Part shown: one piece after another, positions 9,959 through 22,966 of the stretch
Layout of the letters: each line of letters opens with the position of its first letter
Position numbering within the stretch: position 1 is the stretch's first letter
NCBI GenBank assembly: GCA_002150815.3
Contig: NDFF03000011.1
Span: forward strand, 62,001-126,000
Direction of reading: 5' to 3'
DNA from: Grammothele lineata
Lineage: Eukaryota; Basidiomycota; Agaricomycetes; Polyporales; Polyporaceae
Length of the DNA stretch: 64,000 bases
Notes under the pieces: generated by a model
Told to the model about the DNA's origin: nothing
The model's database searches: none
The model's input: only the letters and a program-made list of their open reading frames with translations
Position numbers and translations under genes: made by a program

Positions 9959-12900
9959 ATGGCTGCCTCCCGGCATGACGACGTCAAGAAGAAACTCGCC
10001 GAATTGCGCGACGCCCCTACGGCCGTTGTTGGGGACGACGTCCTTCGTTTGGTCGCGACATATCTCCTTGGCAGTCTCGCGAAGCCTGAGAACCCAGTCA
10101 AAATTACGGTCACGCATGAACACTGGTTTTGCTCGCAGGCGGATGAACTCACAAGGGACGCGGCCACGTTCTGCGTCCGGCTACACGCGTACAACAGCAG
10201 CTCCGTGGAGGTTTGGCGGGGGCAGCTCAAGCGCGTACTGTCTAAGTGCTGTTATTGCGTGAGAGGGTTGCACGAGGCGGAGACAATGTCGAGGCACACG
10301 TAAGTTATATGATGGTTCGTTTTGGGAGTGAACGAAGTATGACAACGGTGCATTGTCTTTAGATTTTTCGGCGCATACCCAGATGGTGTCCTCAAGACCT
10401 TCTACGAGAGTTTCCACAAGTTCCTGACGGACGCGGTCATTCAAATTTTGGCCGAGAAAGGTTTCATCTCATCGGGACAAAGTGACCTCTCACGGACCTT
10501 GGGTGACGCCCCGCCGGCGGTCACGTATCTAATGGCTACTTACCTTCATATGCTGCAAGATTCCCGCATTGTCGACCTCTTTCACAACTATTGTCCTCGC
10601 GAACCTATTAAGTCCTGGCCTATGGACTTCCCACCTCCCACGTTGCTTGCTCTGCAGTTCGACGACGCTTCTGAGGTTCATTCTTGGGCGCGAAGACAAT
10701 GTCAGCTTTGTGAGGTGCACCCAATACCAATGGAGAACTTCTCGTCGGAGCATATGCACGTTCTCAAGGCAGTTTCTCGCTTCCTTGCGTCATCTCGACA
10801 ATCATTACAGGAATGTTTAGGTAATGAGTACAAGTTTCCGACCTTGCAAGATGCCTCTTCTGTTTGGACAAGCTATACCACGTTCCTCCGCTCCGTTCCC
10901 ATTGAACTCCTACGCTCGAGCCGGTCATTCGATCTGGACATCCGTCATATCATAGTAGGCCATTTGCACGATACCGAACCGCGTCAGCTTATTTGTCCAC
11001 TTCGTAGTCTCGCGTACGCTGACATATTTCCTGTACATGTTCTCGCGGTCGCTATATTCCTCGCAATAGAATTCATGGACGTATTGAAGAGCTTCGTGCT
11101 GGTCGTTAGGCGAATGGGGCCCGACATGTGGAAAGATGAGGGCACGGAGTATGCCCACGTCGTTTTCAACTCCATCAAAGACAACACTCAGTATGCCGAT
11201 GTTCTGTGCAACCTCCCCTCTCCTATGGCGAAGGATGATTGGCAGCTCAAGTGGTTGGAACCGTTTACAATTGCCGTTGCGGGCCTCTCTGCGTTTCCGG
11301 ATATTCTACCGTCCATCCTTCAGTTCTTGTGCGAGCAGCTGCAGCACGAGCGCTTCAAGACTGTTCGACCTAATGCAATGACTACAGCGGCAAGGGTGCG
11401 TCAGAGCATATGTGCATTTTGTCAGGTCATTGAGAACGTGCTGTAGCTTCTCGTCGCGGTATTGACGCAAGGGAAGAACGATTGGTCAGAGCGCAAGGAG
11501 CTGGCTTTCCGCCTTTTGGGAGTCCACTCAGCCGTTTTCGTCGCTGTGGCCTTCGCAAGGAACCGAGACGACAACATCTGGGCAGATGCACGGAGGGAAG
11601 CTAGGCGTTTGCTTAAGCAAGCTATGATCACCGACGTGAAGAGGCTCGCAGCCACCGTGACGTCGTTATGTTCAGCTCATCACACCGCAGGCGAAGATCC
11701 ACCTAGTGGACCTCCTCCTACACAACCCATCATCCATGAGCAAGTATGGAAGAATGTTTATGAGGGAGTCATGTGCAATGATCCGGACGCGATTGCACTC
11801 CTCGTCTCAGTCCTCGCTCAAGTTGCTCATATGGACGACCTGAAGCCTGCCGCTTTCGAAGACATCTTCAAAAGAGCCCAGGTGCCCACGGCAAGCAAAG
11901 CCCTTGCGACCGTCAACAGTGCCTTGGTGGTGTTCCGTACGGGATTCCGAGAGGTCCTCACCAAGTACACGGACGTTTGTCTCGGCAGCGCAGCAGAGGA
12001 CTTGCTCAAACGTGGAGACGTCGTCAAAAACGTAGTTCTACTTATGTTCTCCCCCGTTGAGGCCCTGCAGGAGGCGGCGCAAGGCCTGGTCGCGCTCGCT
12101 TACGACGTTGATGGTCGGCTTGACTGTTTCCGGGCCCTCCTTGAACATTTCCCAGACGCGTCCTTCGCCGGCATCATGGATTCTCTTCAAACTTACACCC
12201 AATACGCCATAGCTGTCCCCGAGGCGTGCTCTTTATCGCAAGCTCTAGCACGATGCCTGACGGACGTTATTGAATGCCTCTGTTCAAGTCCAGATGGTCT
12301 TCTCGTTCAGCAGCACTTCCTCGATACGTCGGGCACAGTACTCCAGGACCGCATCCCGCGCTGGTGGAAGCTTATGACGGAGGCGCTTTGCGTCATCTTT
12401 GCCCGTACCCCCGCATGGGCGCGATACTTCGAGAATGAGGAGATGGTGCTCTGGATGCGCGACGCGCTCATCTTTGGCCGCGACCTCGCTGCTCAGCGCC
12501 GCATCCTCGAGGCCGGCGCGGTCGCGCTTGCGCAGAAGAACGCCGCATCTTCCTCCGGAGCAAGCGGCAACGCGAAGGCAGCACGACGTATGGCGGCGGC
12601 CGCTGGCCGGCAGATGATGGACGATCTGCAGCAAGTGTTGTTCGAGATGACGAAGTGGCTCCGGCTGACAGATGAGGAGCTTTTGCATCAGTCGTTCGCG
12701 CTACTTGAGACGTTGCTCGAGGGCTTTCGCGCGGCGGGGACGCGTCCGCGCCCGGATACATTTGCGCGGATACAGAAACATATCGAGGAGGCGCGTAAGG
12801 TGGACGTTGGCAAAATGCGCTCGCGGCTGGACTCCACCCGTTTACTGCGGCTTGAGGAAGCTGTCGGGGCCTTCGATGAGGAAGACGATGAAGTAGAGAT

Positions 12901-15900
12901 AGTGTCACACACCTTGGCACCGTCAAAGAAGACTGAGAAGGAAGGTGTGAAGATCAAGACAGAGCCGAGGCACATCCTCAAGACGTCAGGAGACTCCAAG
13001 TCGAAGGTTCATAACAAGAAGGATGCGAAGGGATCTTTATCGAATTACTTCTCCACGGACTTGAAGCGCAAGCGGGAGGACGACACGCGCTCCGTTGCGT
13101 CCACGGCCAGTAGTGCCACGTATACGTCGTCGAGTTCGAAGACATTGGTCTCATCCAGAACCGCGCCTAGACCACTTCTGAAAGATGAGGGCGCGAAGGC
13201 GAAAACGGCCATCATCGAACCTGACGAGTCTTCGAGCAGCGAGGAGCAGGAGAGTAGCGACGAGGATGAACCTGGCGCCGCGAAAGGACTCGCAGCCCTC
13301 TCTAAACTGCAGCGCGCTCCCATTCCGACGATCCGGAAACCCGTAGAGCGGCGGCAGGTCAAGATGATCGACACCGTTGCCGACGTCAAAAGGGCAGAGA
13401 TGGCGCAAGCTCGGATGCGTGCGGACGAGGCCCGTCGGACACATTTGCGCCTTAAGCCTGATGTATCGGCACTGTATCGTACACTCCTCTCCTGGGACTA
13501 CGAGCGTAGTGGGCCGACACCCTCCTCGGACCAGCCTCGGCTGCTTTCTGTACCCGGTCGGTTCCAGGACTACGCACACTTCAGGAAGGTGTTCGAGCCG
13601 ATGTTATTCCTCGAGCTCTGGAACGAGCTACAGGAGTCCAAAGAAGCCGCGCTCGAGACATACGAATGCCGCATCGCCAACCGACAGTACAGTGACGACT
13701 ACATCGACCTGGACATCACCGTAGAAGGCAACCCTCCAAGAGAGTGGGCACTCATGGACACCGACGTTGTGCTGCTCACGAACGCTGGAAGACGGGTGTT
13801 GGCGAAGACGCAAAGTTATCGGTCATCTCACATGGGAGTGAATGCCACGCTTCGCTTCTTGCCTACGCGCGGAGATCCTGGCTTACATGTCGGCACTTCT
13901 TGGGCTATCGCCAAGGTTCTCAGGTGAGCACAATACTGTCTCGTCTCTTGAAAACCTGCGGGCTCATTCACTGTCGACCAGCCTTACCACGCTGATTCGC
14001 GAATATGCTGCACTCATTGCGCTGCAGTATTATGACCTCCTCGACAGCATCCTGCATGGGCAGCTCCCAAAGGCACCCGTAGTCGACCCAAGCGAGATCC
14101 AGAGGGTAATGAAGACGTACAGCGTGAACGAGCCACAAGCAAATGCCATCTTGAAATCCCTGAACACTGAGGGTTTCGCTTTGATCCAGGGGTGAGCTTT
14201 GACAATGCCTTACCACTTCATCGTCCTCATCCTCGAATAGACCGCCGGGTACCGGTAAGACGTCAACAATCTGTGGCCTCGTACACCTCTATCTCGCTCG
14301 GCGGTCAAGAGTCATTGGTAGACCAGGGGACAAGGAACCTCCGAAGAAGATCCTCCTTTGCGCGCCAAGTAACGCCGCCATTGACGAAATCGCCAGCCGT
14401 TTGAAGGACGGTGTGTCAGGGGCTGGTCATCGCACGGAGCATCCGAAAGTAGTACGGATTGGATCTAACAAGTCAATGAACGTCGCCGTCCGAGAAGTCT
14501 CGCTTGAATACCTCATGGATCAGAAGCTTAACTCTCATCCCGAGTTGCAAAATTCGAAGGAAGCAGGGACCGAACTGGCCCGCGTGCGTGCGGAGCTTGA
14601 GACGGTGAAGAAGCAGAGACAGGCAAAACTGGACGAAATGAGTGCGGTGCACGATAACGCAGCCAAGTCGCTCGCACTCGAAGAGGACTTCAAGAAACTG
14701 AATCGGCAGAAGGCTATGCTCACGCACCAGCTGGACAAGGTCAAAGACAAGCAGAAGTCAGACTACAGGACGCTAGACGCAACCCGGAGGCGCTTCCGGA
14801 ACGAGGTGCTCCAGGAAGCAGACGTAATCTGCAGTACCTTGTCGGCGTCGTCGTATGAATACCTGGAGACGTTCGATTTCGAGGTGGTCATCATCGATGA
14901 GGCGGCGCAGGCGATCGAGCTGAGTTCCCTCATTCCGATGAAGTACCGCTGTAAGACGTGTATCATGGTCGGAGGTAGGTGCTGTGCTTTGTGTATGTGG
15001 GCTGGGGGTGATGGTGGATTGTGTCGTTAGACCCCCAACAGTTGCCACCAACGGTGAAGTCACAAGAGGTTTGTCGCTCACGAACTCCCAACACATTGTC
15101 ATGCTCATGTCATTGACAGGCTTGCAGACTGGGATACGACCAGTCGCTGTTCGTGCGACTGCAGAAGAGCCAGCCAGAGGCAGTGCATCTACTCAGGTGA
15201 GCTACAACCGCGCTACTACCTGAATACATCACCGATACTATCGGTTGTGCAGTATACAATACCGTATGCATCCAGATATCAGCCAACTTCCTAGTAACCT
15301 CTTCTATAATGGGCGGCTTAGCGACGGTCCTGATATGGCTGGAAAAACGGCGCGTCCATGGCACTCGCACCCAAAGTTCGGCACCTATCGCTTTTTCAGC
15401 GTCGAGACTGGCGTCGAGTCAAATGCGCCTGGCGCAAGCCACTCGTTGATTAACCGCGAAGAGGTCAATGTGGCGGCCGCGCTGTATAATCGGCTGATCA
15501 AGGACTGTACGTCGTTCGACCTCGACTTCAAAGTCGGCGTTATCTCCATGTATCGGGGGCAAATCGCCGAACTTCGACGTGCCTTCCAGCGGCGCTTCGG
15601 TGACGAAGTGCTGAGCACAGTTGACTTCAACACGGTCGATGGTTTCCAGGGACAGGAGAAGGATATCATCATTCTCTCCTGCGTACGCGCCGGGCCGGAC
15701 CTTCAATCTGTTGGTTTCTTGCGAGGTGCGTTCATCTGCTGCTGCGAACGAGTGTTCAGGGCCCAGAAGTATCTAGAATCAATGCTGAGATTCCTGTAGA
15801 CGTGCGGCGGATGAACGTCGCTCTCACACGGTCGAAGGCGTCCCTCTTCATTCTGGGAAACGCGCCCACGTTGGAGCGCAGTGATGAGATTTGGAGGAAA

Positions 15901-16478
15901 ATCGTGGATAATGCGCGGACGAGATCATGTCTCGTCAAGGTCCGTAAATCGTTTACTGCTGAAAGCGTTCTATCCGTCGTTCCTGATACAGTGCCAATCA
16001 GGCCAATGTGGCATTCTTCACAGCGCCTGTCTCGAATACATACACGAAAGTTGTCGCTACCCTGCCTGCCAAGCCATCCAAGCCGCCATCGAATGCAAAC
16101 GCTGCGCCTCCCCTACCTACAGATCTCGTGACACCACAGCAGCTGAAATCGCTCGCCAAAGGCGCCAACGCGAGTGCGGTGGCAACGTCGTCGTCTACGG
16201 CGCCGTCTACGCCCCCTCTAATCCCTGCATCTGGGACAGTCGTCCCTGCAGCACCTGCGTTGATGGGAGAGGAGGCAAGAGTGGGGCAAAAGCGCCGCGC
16301 AGACGATCCGCCAAAAGAAGAAGCAAGCGGTTCGGGACCACCTCAAGACGCACCCAAAGCCAAACCGAAGCCTCCTCCGATGAAACGTCAGAAGCAGGGC
16401 CCAAGTTTGTTCATTCCCAAAAAGAAGGTAAATATACCATCTTCGAGGGCGCACCGAGGATTTCAGCAATCTGATTGA
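9959..16478 (+). CDS. SEN1: Sen1/Senataxin-type superfamily 1B RNA–DNA helicase
   Basis: Sen1 unwinds RNA and RNA–DNA hybrids, ends noncoding transcription and resolves R-loops in the nucleus. The first two-thirds (about 9959–13920) is the helical SEN1 N-terminal region, followed by an acidic/Ser linker with basic patches (KRKRED, about 13064). The helicase core holds Walker A GPPGTGKT (split by an intron, completed at about 14241–14261), DEAA Walker B at about 14896–14907, DPQQLPPTV at about 15030, QYRMHP at about 15255, DGFQGQEKD at about 15640 and ALTRSK at about 15820. All key motifs are intact. The tail is Pro/Lys-rich and ends PSLFIPKKK. Introns lie near 10303, 11398, 13924, 14193, 14974, 15076, 15195 and 15725. 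The product is about 1,900 aa, as usual for fungi. An upstream in-frame Met at 9947 is possible. Confidence 0.95.
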
Positions 16479-18052
16479 TCCAACAGCGGTGAACGCACCC
16501 CCACAGTAATTCCTAGTCACATACTCTTGTCGTACATCATCTTCGTTTTTCGCATGTTCTACCCTCGCAACGGACAAGCAGTACTCATCGACATAGGTTT
16601 GGCTACACGCACGCATATAGTAACTTACAACACATGTATAGATACCGTAGATACGCATAGGATTGCTTAGTGATTATTAGCTAAAGCACAGTCATAGTTT
16701 CCGACACTGCGACCCACCACGACTGCGTTCGGTACCACATTAGTGAGCCTTTCTGACCAGATGCGAGCGATCGAAGTGCCAGCGCTGAAGCACTCACCAG
16801 CGCGCCACAACATCACCGCCGGCTGTCCGAGAGCATGCTGCAAGGCTTACATGCCTGAACTTGCTCCGTCCCCACGGGTTGCACATTCGTGACGTTCATT
16901 GCATCCGCTCACACTGACACGACCCCGGGTTACTCCCGCGACCTCACGTATTGAAAGCGCGCAGCCGTGGGATCCATCAAATTGATCGCCATGCTTAGAT
17001 CCCAGGATCGAAGCGGACAACTACTCATGCTTATTGCGTGCCGCGGTATACAATGTCGACCTCGCCAACGTCGAGTTCTCAAACCCCCTGAGATCGCCTC
17101 GCGGTAGCATGCCACGCTTCAATTGCTGAACGACGAGCGGATCAGCTCGTCGGTTGGCAAAGTTGGCAACTGCCAAGGGTCGGTGGGCCTGGTGTCCGCA
17201 GCGCTCCTGGGATCGTCAGCAATAGAGAGGCTTCACAGCAGTCCGGGGTCGGAAGCAAACCCATCAAGGAAAGATCGTTGATATCCGTGGCACAGGGCGC
17301 TGTGGCCAACCCGGTCGCACGCGATGGCGGTGCATGATCTTCAAGTTCGGGACCCGATCTGAGCCTCGGTTCTGTATCGACCGGTCTCATACGGGCCTTC
17401 CGGATGGTCGTGAAAACCGTGTCTTTGCATCAATTTGACGAAATATGTTCAGGATGTAGCTCAAGATATCTGGTGAACGGATGACGAATGATGTCCATCC
17501 AACCTTGAGGAGCCTGAGGCTCAGGCAACGCAATTTGAGCGGTGATGCGACGCGCCTCCGAGACACGGAGCATCCATGACCAATTTGCGAGACGCATACC
17601 ATCGGAGATAGCGCGACAGAACTGTTCAAGCACACGCAGGCTAACGATCACACACGACAATGTGAGCACACCGTAACATGAGATAGATGGGACAGATAAA
17701 TCATTGCAGTGGAAGCGCCAGGGATATGTACAGTACATGCGCAGGGACACTCGGTAGGGTCAAAGGGAGCGCGGGCGTAGCATGCACCGGAACCGCATAC
17801 GACCACCGGATCCGTCTGTTAGTGACTGGTCGTCCATAATACCGGCCCCCGCCCAGCGGGGACATCGATATCCGGGCATGTCCCTGCCGCACATAAAATG
17901 TAATGGAGCTGGATGTGATACGCGGGCGCGGTATGTATGAAACGAATAGGTGACCAGACACGGGGGTAGGGATGGGGAATGATGGGACGCGGGCGCAGCG
18001 CACGGTCCAGCCCCTCGCACACACGAGCACTCGCGCGGGCGGAGCGTGGCGC
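16479..18052. other. Intergenic, no gene recognised
   Basis: This holds the SEN1 3' region and, at its right end, the GH71 3' end. Only short, patternless open frames occur on either strand. Confidence 0.5.
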
Positions 18053-19790
18053 TCAAGCAGAAGTCGCAGACGCGGTGAACGCGTTGTAGTTGAACGCGGA
18101 TGGGTTCGGGTTGAACGTGAAGTTGTTCGGCTTGAGGCTGACAACGGTCTGGCCGTTGCGGGTGAGCGTGCCGGACATGAAGTCGCCGGGGTTGAGCGGG
18201 AGCGAGAGCTTGTTCACGCCCGCCTTAACATCGAACGTCTGAGTGTTGGAGTCGGAGCCGGCGAGCGTGAGGGAGCCGTCAGCGGTCGCCAATACAACAG
18301 CCCACATCTTGTCCTGGAAAAGCTGGAAGTCGGTCGGGGGGCCGACGGGGTCCGCGGGCGTCGCGTTCTTTGGGTGCGGGCGCGCGTAGAGGACGAGGAG
18401 GTCCTTGTCGATTGGCGGCTCAGTGCCGGTCTTGAATGTCGTGGCGAAGTGGTTCGTGAGAGTGAGGAAGCCTATACGAAAGATACCCGAGGTCAGTTGA
18501 GATGAGCAGGCGGGTCCGCAGCTCAGCACGAGACGAACCAGAGTGATCAAAACCGTCGACCCACGCCTCAGAGCCAGGAGGGAGCTGGCCGTGTTGAGGA
18601 CCAATGTAGTGCGACTCGCCAAAGTCGTTCCAGGTAACGATCTCGACAAGCGAGACCTTATCGCGGTTGGCAATGACGTTCTGCCAGCGGGTGACCCAGA
18701 GGTGCTCATCACCGTCGAAGATGAACTGTTCATCAAAAGACGGATCAGCACGAACTTCGACGTGATAAACGCGACAGAATCAAGTAACGTACGTTCTTGT
18801 TGAACGTGTCCGGCCCGAAGTGGGTAAAGAACCAGGGAGCGACCGCAGCCATGTAGGTCTGCGCGCTGCCCTGCACGCTCGCGAGGTTCGTGATGTGCTG
18901 GTTGTCAGTGTCGAAGGCACCGATGAACTTCTGGAGCGCAGCTTCGCCGTTCGCATCAATGTTGTTCAGGTCGACGCCGGGGAGAAGCGTAGACGCCTGA
19001 GCGACCTTGAGGTCGATCGGCCAGCCGGAGTTGAACTGTTTAAAATTAACTATGAGCTCTAAGTTGCCAAACGTGAAGCGTCTCAAGCTAACATACGTTG
19101 AAATCACCGTCCATAACACCAGAGAAGGTGTTGAAGGTGGCTGGGTCGATGAAGAACGACGGGACGAAGTGGACCTTGCCCGCCGTCTCGGGATGCTGAG
19201 TGAATTCCGAGCGCCAACCACCAGGGACGTCGCCATCGTGGCCGAACGTGCAGGCTTCGCCAGCGAAAGTCGAAACAAACGCCTTGCCATCGACTGTGAG
19301 CTGGTTGGGACGGCTTGCAAATTGGTTCGTCAACGAGCGGAGCGTCGCGGCGCCATCGGCAGTCGTGCAAGGGAAGGAGCTAGAGAACAGTGTGAGTTAC
19401 TTACAACAAGGGAGCAGCGTCGCACGAACCTCATATCAAAGGAGAAGAAGAGCTTAAAGTTGGAGTTAAGCTGCTCAGCGGCTTGGAAGCTGTATAAAGC
19501 ATCAGCAAATTGACTGTTTCGCTAGGGATCTAGACTTACGCATTGTCGGTTTGCGTGGACGTAAAGGGATCGTTTCCGACATTAAGGGCGAACCCATCGA
19601 TACCGTTAGCTTGAGCAGCTTGAATGTCAGATTTCCAGTCGTCAATCGTGAAGGCAGCTGTGAGTCCGACGATGTGGTGGGCGACAACAATCTTGGGGAC
19701 GTCGGCGCGCGCGACTTTAGTAGGGGCGGCCTTAACAAAGGCAGAGGCGGCGAGGAGGCCGACGGCGTAGAGCGAGGTGCGGAAGAACAT
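18053..19790 (-). CDS. Secreted glycoside hydrolase family 71 alpha-1,3-glucanase
   Basis: GH71 enzymes cleave alpha-1,3-glucan (mutan) of fungal walls and act outside the cell. The product starts with a signal peptide (MFFRTSLYAVGLLAASAFVKA) and continues into the GH71 barrel start, PKIVVAHHIVGLTAAFTIDDWKSDIQAAQANGIDGFALNVGND. After an intron come FQAAEQLNSNFKLFFSFDM, LTNQFASRPNQLTVDGKAFVSTFAGEACTFG, HFVPSFFIDPATF, FIFDGDEHLWVTRWQ and EIVTWNDFGESHYIGP. The C-terminal half (from about 18470) is a beta-rich domain that ends NPNPSAFNYNAFTASATSA. There are about six exons and about 450 aa. The order and spacing match GH71 throughout, with no break. Confidence 0.92.
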
Positions 19791-21113
19791 AACTGAGGAT
19801 GCTTGGCGGAGCGTCGTCGTAAAGAACGTGAGTAGTAGGATATTAGTAGACTGCGACGACTAGCGTCGAGAAGAGGAAGAGGATAAGAATAGGTGAAAGG
19901 GAAATGAACCCTGACGTTCGACGACCAAGCGGGCGTTGGAGCACAGCGGCAACGGACAGAGAAATGAGGCGGGCATAGCGGCGGGCTTTATAGTTCTCGG
20001 GCGCGACGGGGCGGAGCGAGGCGCGTGCACGGAGAGTCGAAGACAACAATACGTTGGATTTGGAACAATGATCACGGATCGCCCAGGGGCGCCGGCGGCA
20101 TCAGCGCAGAGACATGATGTGTGCCGGACGCTCGCGAACGCATGGGCTCGTGCTGGACCCGAACATCCCCATCCGGTTCACACTGCCCGGGAGATTCGCG
20201 CGCGAGCCGAGGGCAGCAAGGGGCAGCAAGGGGTTGCACCGCCGACCATTGTGGCTCGGCTAAGGTTTGTTTGGACACGTCCTGTGCAAATACTTGCTAT
20301 ATATGGAAATATTGACGCCCGTAGCCTGGTGACACGCGATGAGCGTCAAGACACAGCTGGCGGATGAACAGGAGGACGAGAGTTTTTTGATACCGAAAGG
20401 TACCAGTGGTTCCGGCCAGCACAGTCAACGTCAACTTCTAGTGAGCGGACAAGGCGGTGCTATTGGCGAACCTGACAGCATAATAGTTAGATGACATCTT
20501 CCCTCATCTCATAGCTCACGAGGCAGTACCTCTACTTACCATCCGTTCAACAGCTGTTGGCGGGCTCATGCACAGCAGGCACTGCGATACCGGCCGTACC
20601 CTCTCATGGACGGGTGACGATAGGACTACGCGACCGCTGCGGACGCCATACGTAACCATGATGCATGATAGGTGGTGGACGAGCCAGAACGAAGAACAAG
20701 CTTGAAAGTTTGTACCGCGCATACAACTTGCTTCATTGTGTGGCACCACTGCCATTTCTGCGGAAGTATCTGGGTCGTCAAGACGAGCGTAACGTGCACC
20801 CTGCGGATCAGTTGAAAGCGTAGGCGGGGCTGTATGCGCGGTCGTGGCCAAGAGCAGCAGAGTCGCGGCTCGTGAAATCCCGCCAAACCCCGCGGATGCA
20901 GTGCCAGTGGCTGGACCACGTGGCATGCGGGAGGAGATAGCGCTCGCGGCCCGGATCCTCCGTTGGTCGTCTTCTGGGCATTGCAGCCACATCCGAGTCC
21001 TCGGCGGCTGTTGACGCGTCCCCTGCGCCCTGCCACAGCCTGCCACTCGAGCCGTCTGGCCCTAGCTCGTCCAACTTGCGTCCTACCAACCAGCACCCGT
21101 ACAACCGGCACCA
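19791..21113. other. Divergent intergenic region between GH71 and the RING gene
   Basis: No coding sequence is recognised. A minus-strand TATA-like CTATAAAG at 19986–19993 lies about 200 bases upstream of the GH71 start codon and may serve it. Confidence 0.45.
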
Positions 21114-22349
21114 TGGAAGGTACAACGCGACGCCGACGCAGCATGACCGACGCTTTCAATTTGATCCACAATCCAGACGCGGCCACCGGCCGCTCGCGCA
21201 ACGATTTCATCAACATCCTGAACGATATGCGGTGAGTCTCTGCCAAGCTCCGCCCGTGTTGGCTTCCGTTTGTCCCCTCGCGCGATGCGCGCACGCACAG
21301 GGCGCACATGCGAAACCACGCGCATGCAGTTACTCTCATCTTTATCCTCTTGCGCGCGTTCTGACTTCCGTCTGATGGTCCCCCGCGCTCCATCGCGGCG
21401 TAGGCAACGCAACGCCCGGCTCGATGGTTTTGCGAGCTCCCTGCCTAAACTGAGCGAGGATGACCTTGCGGCCCTCGGGCAGTCCGGTACGTCCCCGACG
21501 CATCCCCTCGCATCACCTCATCCCACTTTCGCTCCCAAGTCCGGGGTGGCACAGCCCTCGTCCACCCGCTCACGCCCCCGGGGTCAGCGGGTGTTCGCGC
21601 TCGATGTGAAACCAGGCTGATGCGCGCTCTTCTATCTCTTTACGCACACAGACGCGATGTGTCCTATCTGCCTCACCTCTCTTCACGCAATTCTTGCTGA
21701 AGAGGAGACCGCGCTCGCGATGGACTCGCCCGCACATCCCATCGAGGAGCTCGGCGTGACGCGCCTCAAGGAGACATGTGGTCATGTTTTCTGCCGTAAA
21801 GAGTTGAGTCCTGTCTCGAGCCGCACCCGAAAGTAATTTGTCTGACCCGTCCGCCGCTGTCCATCTTGGCACTGACAGCATTCGTGGATGGCTCTATCAA
21901 GGGGTATGTGTCGCTGCTCTCCAAACTCTAGCAGCGCTCCGCCCATATTGCACGGAACGCGTTCCGGCAAGCCCGGCTCATTTCCGCCTCCGTCCCCGTC
22001 CACCTTCCACTCTGCCCTCCACATGCTGACTACTATTTCAACGAATTTCCGTACGCAGAACTCGACCTGTCCCACCTGCCGCACCCCCTTCCTTCCGGGT
22101 GCCGCTGCCGCCGGCACAGGCGCTTCAGCATCCGCAGGGAGCTTTGGCTTCCCTGACCCCTCCGAGGCATCCTTCGCTGCCTTCCTCGAGGATGAGGTCG
22201 CGCGTGCATTTGGAGCCCTGATCCATACAGCCGGCGGCCGTCCGTCTCAACCCGCTCAGCCACAGGCCAGCAGCGGAGGGGGCCAGGGCTCGTCAGACGA
22301 GGAGACGGAGGACCACGACCGGAATGAGTTCTCGGGGATGTACTCGTGA
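21114..22349 (+). CDS. RING-finger protein, probable E3 ubiquitin ligase
   Basis: The start ATG sits in a good context (accATGG) and gives MEGTTRRRRSMTDAFNLIHNPDAATGRSRNDFINILNDMR. Joining exons gives RQRNARLDGFASSLPKLSEDDLAALGQSG, then DAMCPICLTSLHAIL..GVTRLKETCGHVFCRKD, IRGWLYQG and NSTCPTCRTPFLPG. The RING ligands are CPIC, CGH, FC-x2-D and CPTC; Asp replaces one Cys, a change seen in some RING families. About 35 residues lie between CPIC and CGH. The C-terminus is an acidic, disordered tail (SSDEETEDHDRNEFSGMYS). Five exons give about 230 aa. It would act with an E2 enzyme; the substrate is unknown. Confidence 0.8.
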
Positions 22350-22966
22350 ACGGCTGCTCTGATTACCGCTGTGAATTGTATACGTAGGTTTGTACGAGTA
22401 TATTGGTATTGCGGAGATGGTGGATGTGATTGAAATTGAGGAACTATCTGACTCGGTCGAGTAGTTGATACATAAACCTTGGGCACTTTAATATGATATT
22501 TTGCCGCCTACTCACACGGGCAGGACTGGCTTGGAAGTGTCATCCTATGCATGGGGGGAGCAACCGAATAAATTATTACCCGGGCCGACAGGAGTCTCAT
22601 CTTTTCAACCACTTTGTGAGAGCGCAGAAGACCTCGTTCCCTTATAAGCTAACGTGTACTGTAGTCTTCAATCTTCGAATCCCCGATACGCCGACTTGTA
22701 GCTTGGTGGTTTGGATGCAGTTGTGATATCGGGCGACGCGAACAGCCATGCAAATCATCAGCCATTGTGCCTGATGGGAGACCGCAGTAAATGCACGGTA
22801 TGTACTGCAGAGATGTCAACGAGCGCCTATGCAAGCTGCTCCTGCCAGTGCGAGAAGGTGCGAGAGACTTGTGCTCTCGCGCTCCACCAACCCCGCGATG
22901 CATCTGCTCTATACTGTCATGCTTCTCATCCCTCTACCGCCTTCGCATTGTACCCGCTAAAGACAG
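22350..22966. other. Intergenic between the RING gene and NUDCD1
   Basis: Same-strand spacer of about 600 bases that would hold the RING 3' end and the NUDCD1 promoter. I see nothing else. Confidence 0.5.

Noticed and set aside
22660..22700. T-arm-like TTCGAATCCCCG
   Set aside because: No D-arm, anticodon stem or acceptor stem at the right spacing.
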